A DNA stretch of 5,295 nt from an uncultured Eubacteriales bacterium (GTDB lineage Bacteria; Bacillota; Clostridia; Monoglobales; Monoglobaceae), in the NCBI GenBank assembly GCA_900552305.1, contig URZD01000145.1, positions 1 through 5,295 on the forward strand. Reading direction: 5' to 3'. This document shows positions 5,081 through 5,295 of the stretch, piece after piece. The notes under the pieces were generated by a model. The model did no database searches and had not been told where the DNA came from. It worked only from the letters and a program-made list of their open reading frames with translations. The position numbers were made by a program, and so were the translations under genes. Positions within the stretch are counted from its first letter, which is position 1; the number at the start of each line of letters is the position of its first letter.

Positions 5081-5295
5081 TTGACGGTTCCAATTATTGT
5101 ATGTGCGGTTGTTATCGTTGCCTGTGTGGTTTGCAACCGCATATCCGACAGGCTCGGACTTCCGACCCTTCTTGCATTCATTCTTCTCGGTATGTTCTTT
5201 GGCTCGGACGGCTTGGTGCGTATCAGCTTTGACAACTATTCATTTGCCGAGCAGATATGTTCGGTCGCGTTGATATTTATAATGTTTTACGGCGG
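5081..5295 (+). CDS. Potassium/proton antiporter of the CPA (NhaP2/CvrA-like) type, N-terminal fragment
   Basis: The first 71 residues are present; the frame is open to the right edge. The protein would be a polytopic inner-membrane cation/proton antiporter, a family involved in K+ or Na+ efflux, pH and volume control. Three hydrophobic segments are visible: about 3-18, 28-41 and 59-70. Family marks are the basic link NRISDRLGLP (19-28), the helix LLAFILLGMFFGSDGL (30-45), then FDNYSFAEQICSVALIFIMFYGG (50-72), which matches the start of NhaP2-like potassium/proton antiporters. The TTG start is set by a very strong ribosome site 5 bases upstream. It has its own promoter and sits behind a strong terminator, so it is probably not part of the sugar locus. 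The catalytic Asp region and any C-terminal TrkA-C domain lie outside the window, so ion choice and completeness cannot be judged. Confidence 0.85.
   Translation, partial: MTVPIIVCAVVIVACVVCNRISDRLGLPTLLAFILLGMFFGSDGLVRISFDNYSFAEQICSVALIFIMFYG

Noticed and set aside
5017..5232. A plus-strand 71-codon open frame overlapping the antiporter start in another frame
   Set aside because: It would start at the promoter -35, has no ribosome site, and the competing frame from 5081 encodes a recognisable membrane protein with a near-perfect ribosome site.

Overview
The window looks like a piece of a Firmicutes (Clostridia-type, probably gut or rumen) chromosome. The reasons are strong AGGAGG-type ribosome sites, three non-ATG starts (GTG, GTG, TTG), sigma-A-like promoters with extended -10 elements, U-tailed terminators, and proteins whose motifs resemble clostridial carbohydrate-use genes. 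This assignment is inference; there is no marker gene here.

Layout from left to right. (1) 1-1056, plus strand: the 3' end of one Gfo/Idh/MocA-type sugar dehydrogenase, followed 12 bases later by a second, short and divergent member of the same superfamily. They look like the tail of one operon, which ends at a strong hairpin terminator (1072-1124). (2) 1139-1918, minus strand: an SGNH/GDSL-type hydrolase, probably a carbohydrate esterase. It has its own promoter, a cre-like (CcpA) site over the predicted transcription start, and a leader of about 100 bases. (3) 2205-2966, minus strand: an AraC-family regulator with an N-terminal sensing domain. (4) 2967-3078: a compact divergent control region with two overlapping promoters. 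(5) 3079-4935, plus strand: a GH127/DUF1680 glycosidase, putatively a beta-L-arabinofuranosidase, closed by a strong terminator. (6) 5081 to the right edge: the start of a CPA-type potassium/proton antiporter with its own promoter and a palindrome over the -10. It is probably unrelated to the sugar genes.

How they may work together (inference): genes 1-5 read as a small glycan-use locus. The AraC protein probably senses a sugar and controls the divergent GH127 gene and perhaps the esterase gene. Neither the GH127 enzyme nor the esterase has a signal peptide, so they would act on oligosaccharides already imported. The dehydrogenases would oxidise the released or modified sugar. No transporter is in the window.

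I see no CRISPR array, tRNA, rRNA, insertion sequence or defence system. The most interesting points are the control regions and active-site departures in two enzymes. I do not see a clearly new multi-gene system.
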